This document shows, one piece after another, positions 24,450 through 32,543 of a DNA stretch of 36,070 nt; the stretch's first letter is position 1; each line of letters begins with the position of its first letter. A model generated the notes under the pieces. The model saw nothing but the letters and a program-made list of their open reading frames with translations. It was not told the DNA's origin and did not search any database. The translations under genes and the position numbers were made by a program. The stretch comes from Acidimicrobiia bacterium (GTDB taxonomy: Bacteria; Actinomycetota; Acidimicrobiia; Acidimicrobiales; Aldehydirespiratoraceae): positions 1 to 36,070 of the forward strand of contig QIIW01000008.1 in assembly GCA_003231645.1 (NCBI GenBank). Reading direction: 5' to 3'.

Positions 24450-25193
24450 ATGGCCGACGTGCCGACCCGGATCCCCGCCATCGAGACTCCCCCGATCATG
24501 TTCGCCCACCGGGGGGCGCGAGCTGACGCACGCGAGAACACGATCGACGCCTTTCTACTGGCCCGCCGACTCGGAGCGACGGGTCTGGAGACCGACGTGT
24601 GGCTCACCTCCGACGGTGAGGTCGTACTCGATCACGATGGTCTTCACCGACGGGTCCCCCGTGTGGAGATCGCCGAGGTGGAGCGCAGCAGGCTCAAGCC
24701 CCACATCCCGTCACTCGTCGAGTTCTACGAAGAGGTCGGCACCGACCTGGCGCTGAGTGTCGATGTGAAGGACACAGCGGCATTCGAACCGCTCCTCTCG
24801 GTGGCCCGCGGCCACAATGCGGCAGCCGACCTCTGGGTCTGTCATCCCGATTTCGATCTGTTGGTGAAATGGCGACAGATCGCACCCGACATCCATCTGG
24901 TCAATTCCACTCGCCTCGCCGACCTGGTGGACGGTCCCGAACGGCGCGCCGCCGATCTGGCGCGTGAGCGAATCGATGCGATCAATCTGCGTCGTGACGA
25001 GTGGACCGGTGGGCTCACCACACTGTTTCACCGCTTCGAGGTCAGGGCCTTCGGCTGGGACGCCCAACACGAACATCAACTGGCGGAACTCGTCGACATG
25101 GGTATCGACGCCGTGTACGGCGACCACGTCGAACGAATGGTGGCCACCGTGGGGACCTTCGACGGATCAAGCTCGCCGTCGGACGTCGGTTGA
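24450..25193 (+). CDS. Glycerophosphodiester phosphodiesterase family protein
   Basis: A 247-residue TIM-barrel hydrolase predicted to release sn-glycerol 3-phosphate from deacylated phospholipids. The catalytic set is visible: His20 and Arg21 in AHRGA, Glu29-Asn30 in RENT, Glu47 and Asp49 in LETDVWLTSDG, and His62 in LDHDG. The late FGWDAQHEHQLAEL and GIDAVYGDHVERM segments are typical of the family. No signal peptide is seen, so it probably acts in the cytoplasm. The ATG at 24450 is the best of several in-frame starts; none has a strong ribosome site. It is the only plus-strand gene in this block and interrupts the otherwise continuous paf-lepB-tat run. Confidence 0.9.
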   Translation: MADVPTRIPAIETPPIMFAHRGARADARENTIDAFLLARRLGATGLETDVWLTSDGEVVLDHDGLHRRVPRVEIAEVERSRLKPHIPSLVEFYEEVGTDLALSVDVKDTAAFEPLLSVARGHNAAADLWVCHPDFDLLVKWRQIAPDIHLVNSTRLADLVDGPERRAADLARERIDAINLRRDEWTGGLTTLFHRFEVRAFGWDAQHEHQLAELVDMGIDAVYGDHVERMVATVGTFDGSSSPSDVG

Positions 25194-25201
25194 CCGGTCG
25201 G

Positions 25202-25888
25202 CTAGAGGAAGCTGATATCGGTGATCGGCCAGACCTTCAGGAAGGCGCGTCCGACGATCGAACTCTCCTCGATCGGGCCGAAGGTACGTGAGTCGCTGCT
25301 GCCGGTTCGGTTGTCGCCCATCACGAACACGAATCCGGGCGGGATCGTGCAGCGGTCGGGGCCCGGTGCACCGTCGCAGTTGGGAATGATGTCGCGTTCC
25401 GGAAGGGACAGCTTTCCGAGTATGTAGGGTTCGTCGAGCCTGGTCCCGTTGATGTAGACCTCTCCGTCGACGAGGGTCAGGGTCTCGCCCGGCAGCGCGA
25501 TCACCCGCTTGATCAAGTCGTTGATGTCACCCGACGCAAGAGGCGGTTTCTCGAACACCACCACATCGCCACGGTTGACGTCGTGGAGCCTGTAGCTCAG
25601 CTTGTTGACCAGCACCCGATCGTTTATCTGGAGTGTTTCGAGCATGGAGCCGGACGGGATGAAGAACGCCTGGAGCAGGAACGCCTTGATCAGCAGCGCC
25701 ACGGCGAGGGCTCCGACCGCCACGACGATCCACTCGAGCATGCCTCTGATCTGCTGGGAGGTGGTGGACGGATGATTCGGCCGGTCGACCTCTTGATCGG
25801 GTTCGTCTCCGGGCTCGTAGGTGAAGAACGATGCTTCTGCGTGGTCAGCGTCCGTTGGCTCCGGCGCCTGACTGTCTGTGTCGGTCAC
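25202..25888 (-). CDS. lepB: Signal peptidase I
   Basis: Membrane serine protease that removes signal peptides on the outer face of the membrane. With the GTG start it has 228 residues: an acidic cytoplasmic N-terminus, one membrane helix (about 51-72, LEWIVVAVGALAVALLIKAFLL), the nucleophile Ser81 in FIPSGSM, the general base Lys127 in LIKRVIALPGE, and GDNRTGSSDSR near the end. The start is uncertain: an ATG at 25948 would add 20 residues and overlap the PafC stop by 11 bases. Neither has a Shine-Dalgarno sequence, but TATGGT lies 8 bases before the GTG. It follows the pafBC pair. Confidence 0.93.
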   Translation of the reverse strand: MTDTDSQAPEPTDADHAEASFFTYEPGDEPDQEVDRPNHPSTTSQQIRGMLEWIVVAVGALAVALLIKAFLLQAFFIPSGSMLETLQINDRVLVNKLSYRLHDVNRGDVVVFEKPPLASGDINDLIKRVIALPGETLTLVDGEVYINGTRLDEPYILGKLSLPERDIIPNCDGAPGPDRCTIPPGFVFVMGDNRTGSSDSRTFGPIEESSIVGRAFLKVWPITDISFL

Positions 25889-25896
25889 GGCGTTTG

Positions 25897-25902
25897 ACCA
25901 TA
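25897..25902 (-). promoter_or_regulatory. Candidate -10 for leaderless transcription of lepB
   Basis: TATGGT ends 8 bases before the GTG at 25888 and there is no Shine-Dalgarno sequence. It supports the GTG over the upstream ATG as the lepB start. Confidence 0.3.
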
Positions 25903-25937
25903 CAGGTACATGCCGGCGGGAACGCGGAGCGGGTCGT

Positions 25938-26891
25938 TCATGCGTCATAGAGTGCGAGGATCCTTCGGGCGGCTGCACCGATGAGATCGGGTGAGACCGG
26001 TGGGTCGGCTTCGGTGATCTCGGCGGCCGGGCCGAGGCGTAGAAGCAGGCGCTCGAGCCAAGGGATCTCGGTCACGACCAGCCGTACGTCGAGCGTACCG
26101 TCGGGGCCGTGGCTGACCGACTCACATGGATACTGCTCGGTGACCCATTTGGCCGTGGCATCGAGCCTCAGGAGGACACGCGGGTCGCCGGGCGCCGCGA
26201 TGAACGATGCCGGTTGGGCCTGGCGGCTCTCGTCGACGGGGGTCTCGCCGGCCTCGGCCCCGATGATTCGATCGACACGGAACATTCGTTGGGCACCGAC
26301 GGTGTGGCACCAGGCATCGAGATACCAGTTGCCCTGGTCGCTGAACACCCGTACCGGGTCGACCTCGCGGTGGCTGACTTCGTCGCGACCATATGAGTAG
26401 TAGTCGATCGCGACACGAATCCGCCTGTCGATGGCCTGCCTGATCACATCGATGATCTCGGCTCGTGCCTCGCCCAGCCTCACGTCGATCGCCTGATCGG
26501 CTTGGGCCCCCAACACGGTGCCGAGTTTGGTGAGGGCACGGGTGAGCGGGTCGGGTGGGTCGTCACCGTCGGTAAGTTGCAGTGCGGCCCGCGCCGTGGT
26601 GAGCAGTTTCGCCGCCTCCTCCGGTGACAGCCGGAGAGGTCGGGCAAACCAGTCGGCGTAGCGAATCCAGACCTTGTCGTCGGATATGTCGACCTCGATC
26701 AACTGGTCGGGAGTGAAGGGATGCACACCGACGAAGAAGACGACTTCCTGCAGATCCAGCAGCAGGAGGTCACGGGGATAGTCGAATCGTCTCTCGATTT
26801 CATCGATGGCGGCACCTTCGTGCTGGGTGACCCAAGGGATCACCGACAGCAGTCGTGCCATGCGGTCCCGAGCCGTGAGCTTGGCGTTCAC
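25938..26891 (-). CDS. pafC: WYL-domain regulator PafC
   Basis: 317 residues from a GTG that overlaps the pafB stop (GTGA). An N-terminal winged helix region (about 1-60) precedes a WYL domain (about 148-212) with GNWYLDAWCHTVGAQRMFRVDRI, and a C-terminal WCX-like extension follows. In mycobacteria PafB and PafC act together as the activator PafBC, which drives the RecA-independent DNA damage response; the WYL domains are thought to sense single-stranded DNA. The same partnership is expected here given the coupled genes. It lies between pafB and lepB in a conserved position after pafA. Confidence 0.9.
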   Translation of the reverse strand: MNAKLTARDRMARLLSVIPWVTQHEGAAIDEIERRFDYPRDLLLLDLQEVVFFVGVHPFTPDQLIEVDISDDKVWIRYADWFARPLRLSPEEAAKLLTTARAALQLTDGDDPPDPLTRALTKLGTVLGAQADQAIDVRLGEARAEIIDVIRQAIDRRIRVAIDYYSYGRDEVSHREVDPVRVFSDQGNWYLDAWCHTVGAQRMFRVDRIIGAEAGETPVDESRQAQPASFIAAPGDPRVLLRLDATAKWVTEQYPCESVSHGPDGTLDVRLVVTEIPWLERLLLRLGPAAEITEADPPVSPDLIGAAARRILALYDA

Positions 26892-27778
26892 GACTGAGCC
26901 TCCAACCAACGCACCATGTCGTCGCGGATGGCCGGTGGTGACACGATCTCGGCGTGGTCGAGGAACGTGATGACGGCCGAGCGAAACGCCTCGATGTTGC
27001 GCACCTGGACACGGGCCACGAACGAGCCGTCGGGGCTGGGTTCGACGCCACCGAACACATGATGGGCCCAAGCGGCATGGTCGGGATCAATCTTCACCAC
27101 GGCCGCGACAGGATCGGAATCGCCGAGTTCCCAGCCACGCAGGGAGCCCGGATCGGACGTGTTGGTCACGGGATGCTCGGCCTTGCCGACATCGCGGATC
27201 GGTCCGTCGAGGCGGTCGACCCGGTAGAGACGATCGTCCTCACGCAACCGATCCCAGCCCGAGAGATACCAATGCCCTTTCGCGAACGACAGACGCCACG
27301 GCTCGACCGTGCGCTCGGCGTCGGAGTAGGTGAACCGCACGGCCCGCTGACCAGCCGCCGCCGAGACAAGGGTCGCGAGCAGATCATCGAACGGGATCAG
27401 TCCGATCTGGGACTCGTCGTCGGCCGCTCCCCCGCCGAGCTTCACGAGCCCTCGTTCGGCTCCATCGAGACGGACGAGGTTGGTGGCCAGGTGAAGCGCG
27501 GCAAGTTCGTCGGGTTCGAATCTCACGTCGGCGCCCACGTATTCGGATCGGTTGATGAGATAGCCGTCGACGGGCGGGTCGGTGTCGGGATCGGGGGCGA
27601 TCGTCAGCGGCACGTTCATTTCGCGAAGGTCGGCCTTGTCGCGCTCGAACATCCGACGAAACGCCGACCGCTCCGGTGGGTAACCGGTGACGCGGCGTTG
27701 GATCTGCTCGGCCGTGAGCGGCACGGCCGAGTCGAGCAGAGCGGCCGTGAGGTTGAGCAGGCGTTCCAGCTTCGACAC
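26888..27778 (-). CDS. pafB: WYL-domain regulator PafB
   Basis: 296 residues from a GTG preceded by GAGG with 7-base spacing. The N-terminus is a helix-turn-helix (KLERLLNLTAALL, LTAEQIQRRV, FERDKADLREM). The WYL domain (about 140-200) contains RAVRFTYSDAERTVEPWRLS and GHWYLSGWDRLREDDRLYRVDRL. It is the partner of PafC in the DNA-damage activator PafBC of mycobacteria. The gene begins 9 bases after the pafA stop and overlaps the pafC start, so pafA-pafB-pafC are likely one unit. Despite the name, pafB/pafC are not needed for pupylation in mycobacteria. Confidence 0.92.
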   Translation of the reverse strand: MSKLERLLNLTAALLDSAVPLTAEQIQRRVTGYPPERSAFRRMFERDKADLREMNVPLTIAPDPDTDPPVDGYLINRSEYVGADVRFEPDELAALHLATNLVRLDGAERGLVKLGGGAADDESQIGLIPFDDLLATLVSAAAGQRAVRFTYSDAERTVEPWRLSFAKGHWYLSGWDRLREDDRLYRVDRLDGPIRDVGKAEHPVTNTSDPGSLRGWELGDSDPVAAVVKIDPDHAAWAHHVFGGVEPSPDGSFVARVQVRNIEAFRSAVITFLDHAEIVSPPAIRDDMVRWLEAQS

Positions 27779-27787
27779 GATTCCGCC

Positions 27788-29146
27788 TCAGAGTGATTCG
27801 ATGAGTTTTTCGACGCGGTCGTCGTGAGACTTGAACGGGTCCTTGCAAAGGACGGTTCGTTGTGCCTGGTCGTTGAGCTTCAGATGCACCCAGTCGACCG
27901 TGTAGTCGCGCTTACGGGCCTTGGCCGTGCGGATGAAGCGACCTCGTAATCGGGCGCGCGTGGTCTCAGGGGGGTTTTCCACCGCGTAGGAGATCTCGGA
28001 ATCGGTCACGATTCGCTCCGCCAGCCCCCTCTTCTGCAGCCGGTAGAAGAGGCCCCGTTCGCGATCGATGTCGTGATATTGGAGGTCGATGAGGGCAACA
28101 CGCGGATCAGACAGTTCGAGGCCGTTGCGTTCACGGTAGGCCTCGATCAGACGATGTTTGATCACCCAGTCGATCTCCTGGTCGAGTTGCAGGGGGTCGT
28201 CGGCGATGGCGGTGAGGCAGTGCTCCCACATGTTGAGCGCCTGCTTCTCGAGGGGATGGAGATCGTTGTGGTCGGCGAAACGCAGCGCCCGATTCAGGTA
28301 CTCGCTCTGGATGTCGAGGGCCGAAGCCTCTCGACCGTTGGCCAGCCTGACCCGCCGGCGACACGGGGGGTCGTGGCTGATCTCGCGGATGGCTCTGATC
28401 GGATTCTCGAGCGTCATGTCACGCAACACGACCTGGGGCTCCTCGAGCATCCTGAGCATCAACGCCGCGGTACCGACCTTGAGAAAGTTGGTGTACTCAC
28501 TCATGTTCGAGTCGCCGACGATCACGTGCAGACGCCTGAATCGCTCGGCGTCGGCGTGGGGTTCGTCGCGGGTGTTGATGATCGGCCGACTTCGGGTGGT
28601 GGCCGACGACACGCCCTCCCAGATGTGCTCGGCCCGCTGACTGATGCAGTAGGTGGCTCCCCGTGCGGTTTGAAGGACCTTGCCGGCACCGGCGTAGATC
28701 TGACGACTCACCAGGAAGGGGATGAGCACCTCGGTGTAGGAGCCAAGGTCGTCTTCGCGGCTGGTGAGGTAGTTCTCGTGGCAGCCGTAGCTGTTGCCGG
28801 CCGAGTCGGTGTTGTTCTTGAACAGGTAGATGTCGCCGTTGATGCCCTCATCACCCAGCCTCTGCTCAGCGCTCGTCAGAAGCTGCTCGAGGATGCGTTC
28901 GCCGGCCTTGTCGTGGATGACCAGATCTCTGATCGAGTCGCACTCCGGTGTTGCGTATTCGGGGTGGCTGCCCACATCGAGGTAGAGCCGGGCGCCGTTG
29001 GCCAAGAAGACGTTGCTGCTGCGTCCCCACGACACCACCCGCCGAAACAGGTATCGGGCAACCTCATCGGGGCTCAGGCGCCGTTGGCCGCGCAGGGTGC
29101 AGGTGACGCCGTATTCGTTCTCTATCCCGAAGATTCTGCGCTGCAC
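27788..29146 (-). CDS. pafA: Pup-protein ligase
   Basis: Attaches the C-terminal glutamate of Pup to lysines of target proteins using ATP, marking them for the proteasome. The 452-residue protein has the carboxylate-amine ligase motifs: Glu9 in GIENEYG and Asp57 in [17 protein letters not shown], plus [18 protein letters not shown] and [13 protein letters not shown] chose the GTG at 29146, giving the family's usual MQRRI N-terminus. A GTG at 29155 is in frame. TACGGT lies exactly 7 bases before 29146, which supports that start as leaderless. It follows prcA and precedes pafB. It lacks the extra N-terminal loop seen in Dop. Confidence 0.96.
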   Translation of the reverse strand: MQRRIFGIENEYGVTCTLRGQRRLSPDEVARYLFRRVVSWGRSSNVFLANGARLYLDVGSHPEYATPECDSIRDLVIHDKAGERILEQLLTSAEQRLGDEGINGDIYLFKNNTDSAGNSYGCHENYLTSREDDLGSYTEVLIPFLVSRQIYAGAGKVLQTARGATYCISQRAEHIWEGVSSATTRSRPIINTRDEPHADAERFRRLHVIVGDSNMSEYTNFLKVGTAALMLRMLEEPQVVLRDMTLENPIRAIREISHDPPCRRRVRLANGREASALDIQSEYLNRALRFADHNDLHPLEKQALNMWEHCLTAIADDPLQLDQEIDWVIKHRLIEAYRERNGLELSDPRVALIDLQYHDIDRERGLFYRLQKRGLAERIVTDSEISYAVENPPETTRARLRGRFIRTAKARKRDYTVDWVHLKLNDQAQRTVLCKDPFKSHDDRVEKLIESL

Positions 29147-29153
29147 TGCCGAC

Positions 29154-29159
29154 ACCGTA
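29154..29159 (-). promoter_or_regulatory. Candidate -10 for leaderless transcription of pafA
   Basis: TACGGT ends 7 bases before the GTG at 29146 and no Shine-Dalgarno sequence is present. The gap to prcA is about 50 bases, enough for a separate promoter. Confidence 0.3.
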
Positions 29160-29196
29160 ACGTCACGAGGCGGTTTGCGTGGGACCCTTCAGGTCG

Positions 29197-29880
29197 TCAG
29201 TCAGCGAGCAGACCGACCAGTTCGTCGCCCTCGACGCGACGAAAAGTACGCCGTCCGTTGCCGCGCTGCAATGCGGCAACCTCGAGATCGGCGGCGGTCA
29301 GAGACCGGTCGGGTCCGGCCAGGGCTGCCACTGCGGCTCGCAGTCCGTCCCGCAGTGATGGTGGCGGGTCGAATTTCTCGAGCCGTTCCGAGATGGCCTC
29401 GGTCTCACCGCCGAGCACCACGACGGTCTTCTCGTCGCCGACGGTGCCGTCATAGAGGAGGTGGAACATCTGGTCGGCGTCACCCGAATCGTCGATTCCC
29501 AACTCGGCCACCAGAATCTCGACCTCCATCGGTTTCATCTCGTGGGTGAAGACCTGGCCGAGGATCTGCGCGTACTGGTTGGCGAGGCTGCGGGCGTCGA
29601 CATCCTCGCGGCTGAAGGAGAACCCCTTCATGTCGGCATGCCTGACGCCGGCAATACGCAGCTGATCGAACTCGTTGTACTTGCCCACCCCGGCGAAAGC
29701 GATGCGGTCGTAGATCTCGCTGATCTTGTGAAGCGTCGAGGAGGTGTTCTCGGCGCATATGGCCAGACCCTCATCGAAGCGAAAGGCGATGAGGCTGCGG
29801 CCCCGCGCTATGCCCTTGCGGGCGTAGTCGGCACGGTCCTTCATGACCTGCTCGGGGGCGACGTAGAACGGCATGTTCAT
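29197..29880 (-). CDS. prcA: Proteasome subunit alpha
   Basis: Forms the outer rings of the 20S proteasome and gates substrate entry. 227 residues, near the usual 230-250. The N-terminus MPFYVAPEQVMKDRADYARKG is the conserved alpha gate and H0 helix. The segments RSLIAFRFDEGLAICAEN, IYDRIAFAGVGKYNEFD and YAQILGQVFTHEMKP are typical. It has no catalytic threonine, as expected of an alpha subunit. The ATG has GGAG 8 bases upstream. It starts 12 bases after the prcB stop, so the two subunits are co-transcribed in the standard B-then-A order. Confidence 0.96.
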   Translation of the reverse strand: MNMPFYVAPEQVMKDRADYARKGIARGRSLIAFRFDEGLAICAENTSSTLHKISEIYDRIAFAGVGKYNEFDQLRIAGVRHADMKGFSFSREDVDARSLANQYAQILGQVFTHEMKPMEVEILVAELGIDDSGDADQMFHLLYDGTVGDEKTVVVLGGETEAISERLEKFDPPPSLRDGLRAAVAALAGPDRSLTAADLEVAALQRGNGRRTFRRVEGDELVGLLAD

Positions 29881-29892
29881 GATGCAGGCTCC

Positions 29893-30690
29893 TCAGTCGG
29901 GCTGTGGGCCGCGACGCGATTCGATGAGTGCCGCGGTGCGTTCGGCCAACTCGTTGTCGTCGAGGCGGTGATACCCATCGGCGGTGATGAGTGCCACCAC
30001 CGGATAGATGCCCCGAATCAGGTCGGGTCCGCCCGTGGCCGAGTCTTCCTCGGCCGCCTCGAAAAGGGCCCGAATGGCAAGGTCGGTGACCTCAGCCGCC
30101 GACATGTCGTCGCAGTAGCCGATTTTCACCACGGTGCCGGCGTGGAGACTCCCCGAACCGGTGCTGGCGTGTCGGGCCTCCTCGTAACGGCCGCCGGTCA
30201 CGTCGTATTCGAAAAGGCGACCCTCACGACGGCTGAGGTCGAATCCGGCGAAGATCGGCACCACGGCCAGGCCCTGCATGGCGGCCGGGAGGTTGTTGCG
30301 GATCATCTGTCCGAGCTGGTTGGCCTGGCCCTCGAGGCTGAGCGAGGTGCCTTCGACCTTTTCGTAGTGCTCGAGCTGGAGTTGAAACAACTTGACCATC
30401 TCGACGGCCGGTCCGGCGGCGCCGGCGACCGCCACGCCGCTGTGATGGTCGGCCGGGAAGACCTTCTCTATCGAACGGTGGCTGATCAGGTTGCCCGACG
30501 TCGCCCGGCGATCGCCGGCCAGCAGTACCCCGTCGACGAACCGGATGGCGACGCAGGTGGTGCCGTGACGGTAGTCCTCGACCGGCACGACACCGGTGAA
30601 GTCGAGATCGTGATGGAAGCCGCTACGTCGGAGCAGCTCGGCGAAATCGGGCCCGGGGTCGTCCTGGGGCATGAAGATCGGAAGGTTCAC
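29893..30690 (-). CDS. prcB: Proteasome subunit beta
   Basis: Catalytic subunit of the 20S proteasome inner rings. Autocleavage after Gly43 in YRHGTTC should expose Thr44 as the nucleophile; the first 43 residues are the propeptide. The segments LAGDRRATSGNLI, VAGAAGPAVEMVKLF and KIGYCDDMS are typical. The GTG at 30690 gives 265 residues and the usual N-terminus PxFxPxDDPGPDF. There is no Shine-Dalgarno sequence, but TAGATT lies exactly 7 bases before the GTG. It follows pup after a 54-base gap and precedes prcA. Confidence 0.96.
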   Translation of the reverse strand: MNLPIFMPQDDPGPDFAELLRRSGFHHDLDFTGVVPVEDYRHGTTCVAIRFVDGVLLAGDRRATSGNLISHRSIEKVFPADHHSGVAVAGAAGPAVEMVKLFQLQLEHYEKVEGTSLSLEGQANQLGQMIRNNLPAAMQGLAVVPIFAGFDLSRREGRLFEYDVTGGRYEEARHASTGSGSLHAGTVVKIGYCDDMSAAEVTDLAIRALFEAAEEDSATGGPDLIRGIYPVVALITADGYHRLDDNELAERTAALIESRRGPQPD

Positions 30691-30697
30691 GCCACAT

Positions 30698-30703
30698 AAT
30701 CTA
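30698..30703 (-). promoter_or_regulatory. Candidate -10 for leaderless transcription of prcBA
   Basis: TAGATT ends 7 bases before the prcB GTG at 30690. It lies in the pup-prcB gap and would allow the proteasome core genes to be transcribed apart from dop-pup. No clear -35 is seen. Confidence 0.35.
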
Positions 30704-30744
30704 GACACCCCGAATGCACAGTTGGGTGTTGGCCGTCGGGCGGA

Positions 30745-30939
30745 CTACTCGCCGCCCTTCTGGATGTAGCTCTTGACGAATTCTTCTGCGTTGGTCTCGA
30801 GAACCTCATCGATCTCGTCGAGCAGGTCGTCGAGCTCCGACTTGATCTCCTCGCCCCGCTCCGACTTGGCGGGCGCCGGTGAACTTTCGGCCTCGCGCCG
30901 CGAGGGAGCAGGCTTGTGGAGCTGTTCACGTTCGGCCAT
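30745..30939 (-). CDS. pup: Prokaryotic ubiquitin-like protein Pup
   Basis: A 64-residue, mostly disordered tag that is linked to lysines of proteins to be degraded. The C-terminal half has the coiled-coil region that binds the proteasomal ATPase ([16 protein letters not shown]) and then the end [15 protein letters not shown]. The last residue is glutamate, so the protein is ready for ligation by PafA. Forms ending GGQ, as in Mycobacterium tuberculosis, must first be deamidated by Dop. The ATG is preceded by GGGAG. It begins 24 bases after dop and precedes prcB. Confidence 0.97.
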   Translation of the reverse strand: MAEREQLHKPAPSRREAESSPAPAKSERGEEIKSELDDLLDEIDEVLETNAEEFVKSYIQKGGE

Positions 30940-30963
30940 GACATTCTCCCGTGAGGTGTTGTC

Positions 30964-32472
30964 TCATTTTCCGAGCCGGCGAAGAAGCTCTGCTGCCGAA
31001 TCGGACTCCTCGAACAACCTAGCCATGTGCTCGCGGGTACCGCGCATCGGTTCCATCATCGGCACTCTGCGCAAGGTGTCGGTGCCGATGTCGAAGACCA
31101 TCGAATCCCAGTTGGCGGCGACGACGCTCGACGCGAAGCGCCTGAGGCATTCCCCGCGGAAGTAGGCACGGGTGTCGTCGGGTGGTTCCGAGACCGCGGC
31201 GAGGGCTTGGTCGTCGCTCACAAGAGTCTCGAGACCGACCCGGGCCGCCAGGGATTTCTCGGGGCGCATGTCGTGGTACTGGATGTCCATGGCGCGCATT
31301 CGGGGGTGATCCCAGTCGATGCCGTGGCGTTCACGGTAGCCGTCGAGGAGGCGGAACTTGGCCACCCAGTCGAGTTGGTCGGCGAGTCCCATGGGGTTGG
31401 AGCCGAGGGCCTCGAGCACGTTCTCCCAGCGGGTGAGAACCATCTCGGCGACCCGACCACCGACGTTGTCGGTTCCCCGCTCGTCGACGTAGGCCCGGCC
31501 GGCCGAGAAAAGCTCCCATTGGATCTCGAGGGCGGTGGCTGTGGTGCCATCGGCCATGCCGAGGGGTCGACGCAGGCTCATATCGGTCGAGACCTGGCGC
31601 ATGGCCGCCACCGGCGCCGCGAACCTGATCTCGCGTGGCATGGCGTGATCCTCGACCAGCGCCAAGAGGATCGCGGTGGTGCCGACCTTGAGAAACGTCG
31701 AGACCTGTGACGGGTTGGCATCGCCCACGATCACGTGAAGCCGACGGTACTTGCGGGCGTCGGCATGGGGCTCGTCGCGGGTGTTGATGATCGGACGCTT
31801 CAAGGTGGTTTCGAGGCCGACCTCCTCCTCGAAGAAGTCGGCCCGTTGGGTGATCTGGTACGGCACGTCGCGTGACGACACCCCTGCGACTTCCGAGCCG
31901 ACCTTCCCGGCACCGGTGTAGATCTGTCGGGTCACGAAATGCGCGGTGCAGTGGGTGATGATCTCGCCGAATGGTGTGGAACGATCCACCAGATAGTTCT
32001 CGTGACAGCCGTAGCTGTTGCCCTTGCCGTCGGAGTTGTTCTTGTAGAGGATGATCTCCTCGCCCGGGGGGAGAATCTTTCGCGCCGCGTCCATCGAGCG
32101 TTGGACGATGAACTCTGCCGCGCGATCGAATCGCACGACGCTCAGGGCGTCGGCGCATTCGGGGGTCGACAGCTCCGGATGGGCATGATCGACGTAGTAG
32201 CGGGCACCGTTGGTGAGCACGGCGTTGACGAGATGGGTCTCGATTTCCGGAGCCATGGCCCCGGTCGGCGCGTAGCCACGGGCGTCCGTGCCCGGGGCCT
32301 CGTCGACGAAGTCCCAGCTCACCGGGGTCACACCACGGCCGAGCTGTTGACCGGTGGCGGCGAGATACGCGCTGATCAGCAGCGACGAGGCCGAGATCGG
32401 GTTGGGATCATCGACTCCGCGGTGCACGATTCCGTATTCGGTCTCGATTCCGAGCGTCTTGGGAATGGCCAT
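30964..32472 (-). CDS. dop: Depupylase/deamidase of Pup
   Basis: Removes Pup from proteins and, where Pup ends in Gln, deamidates it. 502 residues from the ATG at 32472, which gives the standard MAIPKTLGIETEYG N-terminus with Glu10. The nucleophile-region Asp95 is in YYVDHAHPELSTPEC. The insert of about 35 residues after the first motif (SASSLLISAYLAATG to FVDEAPGTDARG) is the Dop-specific loop absent from Paf[19 protein letters not shown] and [12 protein letters not shown] are shared with PafA. Because Pup here already ends in Glu, Dop is needed only for depupylation. The frame is open upstream but without family support. No ATPase gene precedes it. Confidence 0.96.
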   Translation of the reverse strand: MAIPKTLGIETEYGIVHRGVDDPNPISASSLLISAYLAATGQQLGRGVTPVSWDFVDEAPGTDARGYAPTGAMAPEIETHLVNAVLTNGARYYVDHAHPELSTPECADALSVVRFDRAAEFIVQRSMDAARKILPPGEEIILYKNNSDGKGNSYGCHENYLVDRSTPFGEIITHCTAHFVTRQIYTGAGKVGSEVAGVSSRDVPYQITQRADFFEEEVGLETTLKRPIINTRDEPHADARKYRRLHVIVGDANPSQVSTFLKVGTTAILLALVEDHAMPREIRFAAPVAAMRQVSTDMSLRRPLGMADGTTATALEIQWELFSAGRAYVDERGTDNVGGRVAEMVLTRWENVLEALGSNPMGLADQLDWVAKFRLLDGYRERHGIDWDHPRMRAMDIQYHDMRPEKSLAARVGLETLVSDDQALAAVSEPPDDTRAYFRGECLRRFASSVVAANWDSMVFDIGTDTLRRVPMMEPMRGTREHMARLFEESDSAAELLRRLGK

Positions 32473-32494
32473 CGGGGCCGACCCTAGCGGTCTC

Positions 32495-32515
32495 GGGGCC
32501 CGCCTGATCGGCCCC
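32495..32515 (-). terminator. Possible terminator after the ABC transporter ATPase gene
   Basis: On the minus strand GGGGCC and GGCCCC (32510-32515 and 32495-32500) can form a six-pair GC stem around a 9-base loop, 29 bases beyond the ATPase stop and before dop. It has no U tract, so it is only a candidate. Confidence 0.3.
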
Positions 32516-32543
32516 CGGACCGTCGTTCGGGAGCCGAGTCCGA

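Noticed and set aside
28073..29455. 460-codon plus-strand open frame
   Set aside because: It is antisense to pafA and the end of prcA; composition is that of a shadow frame.
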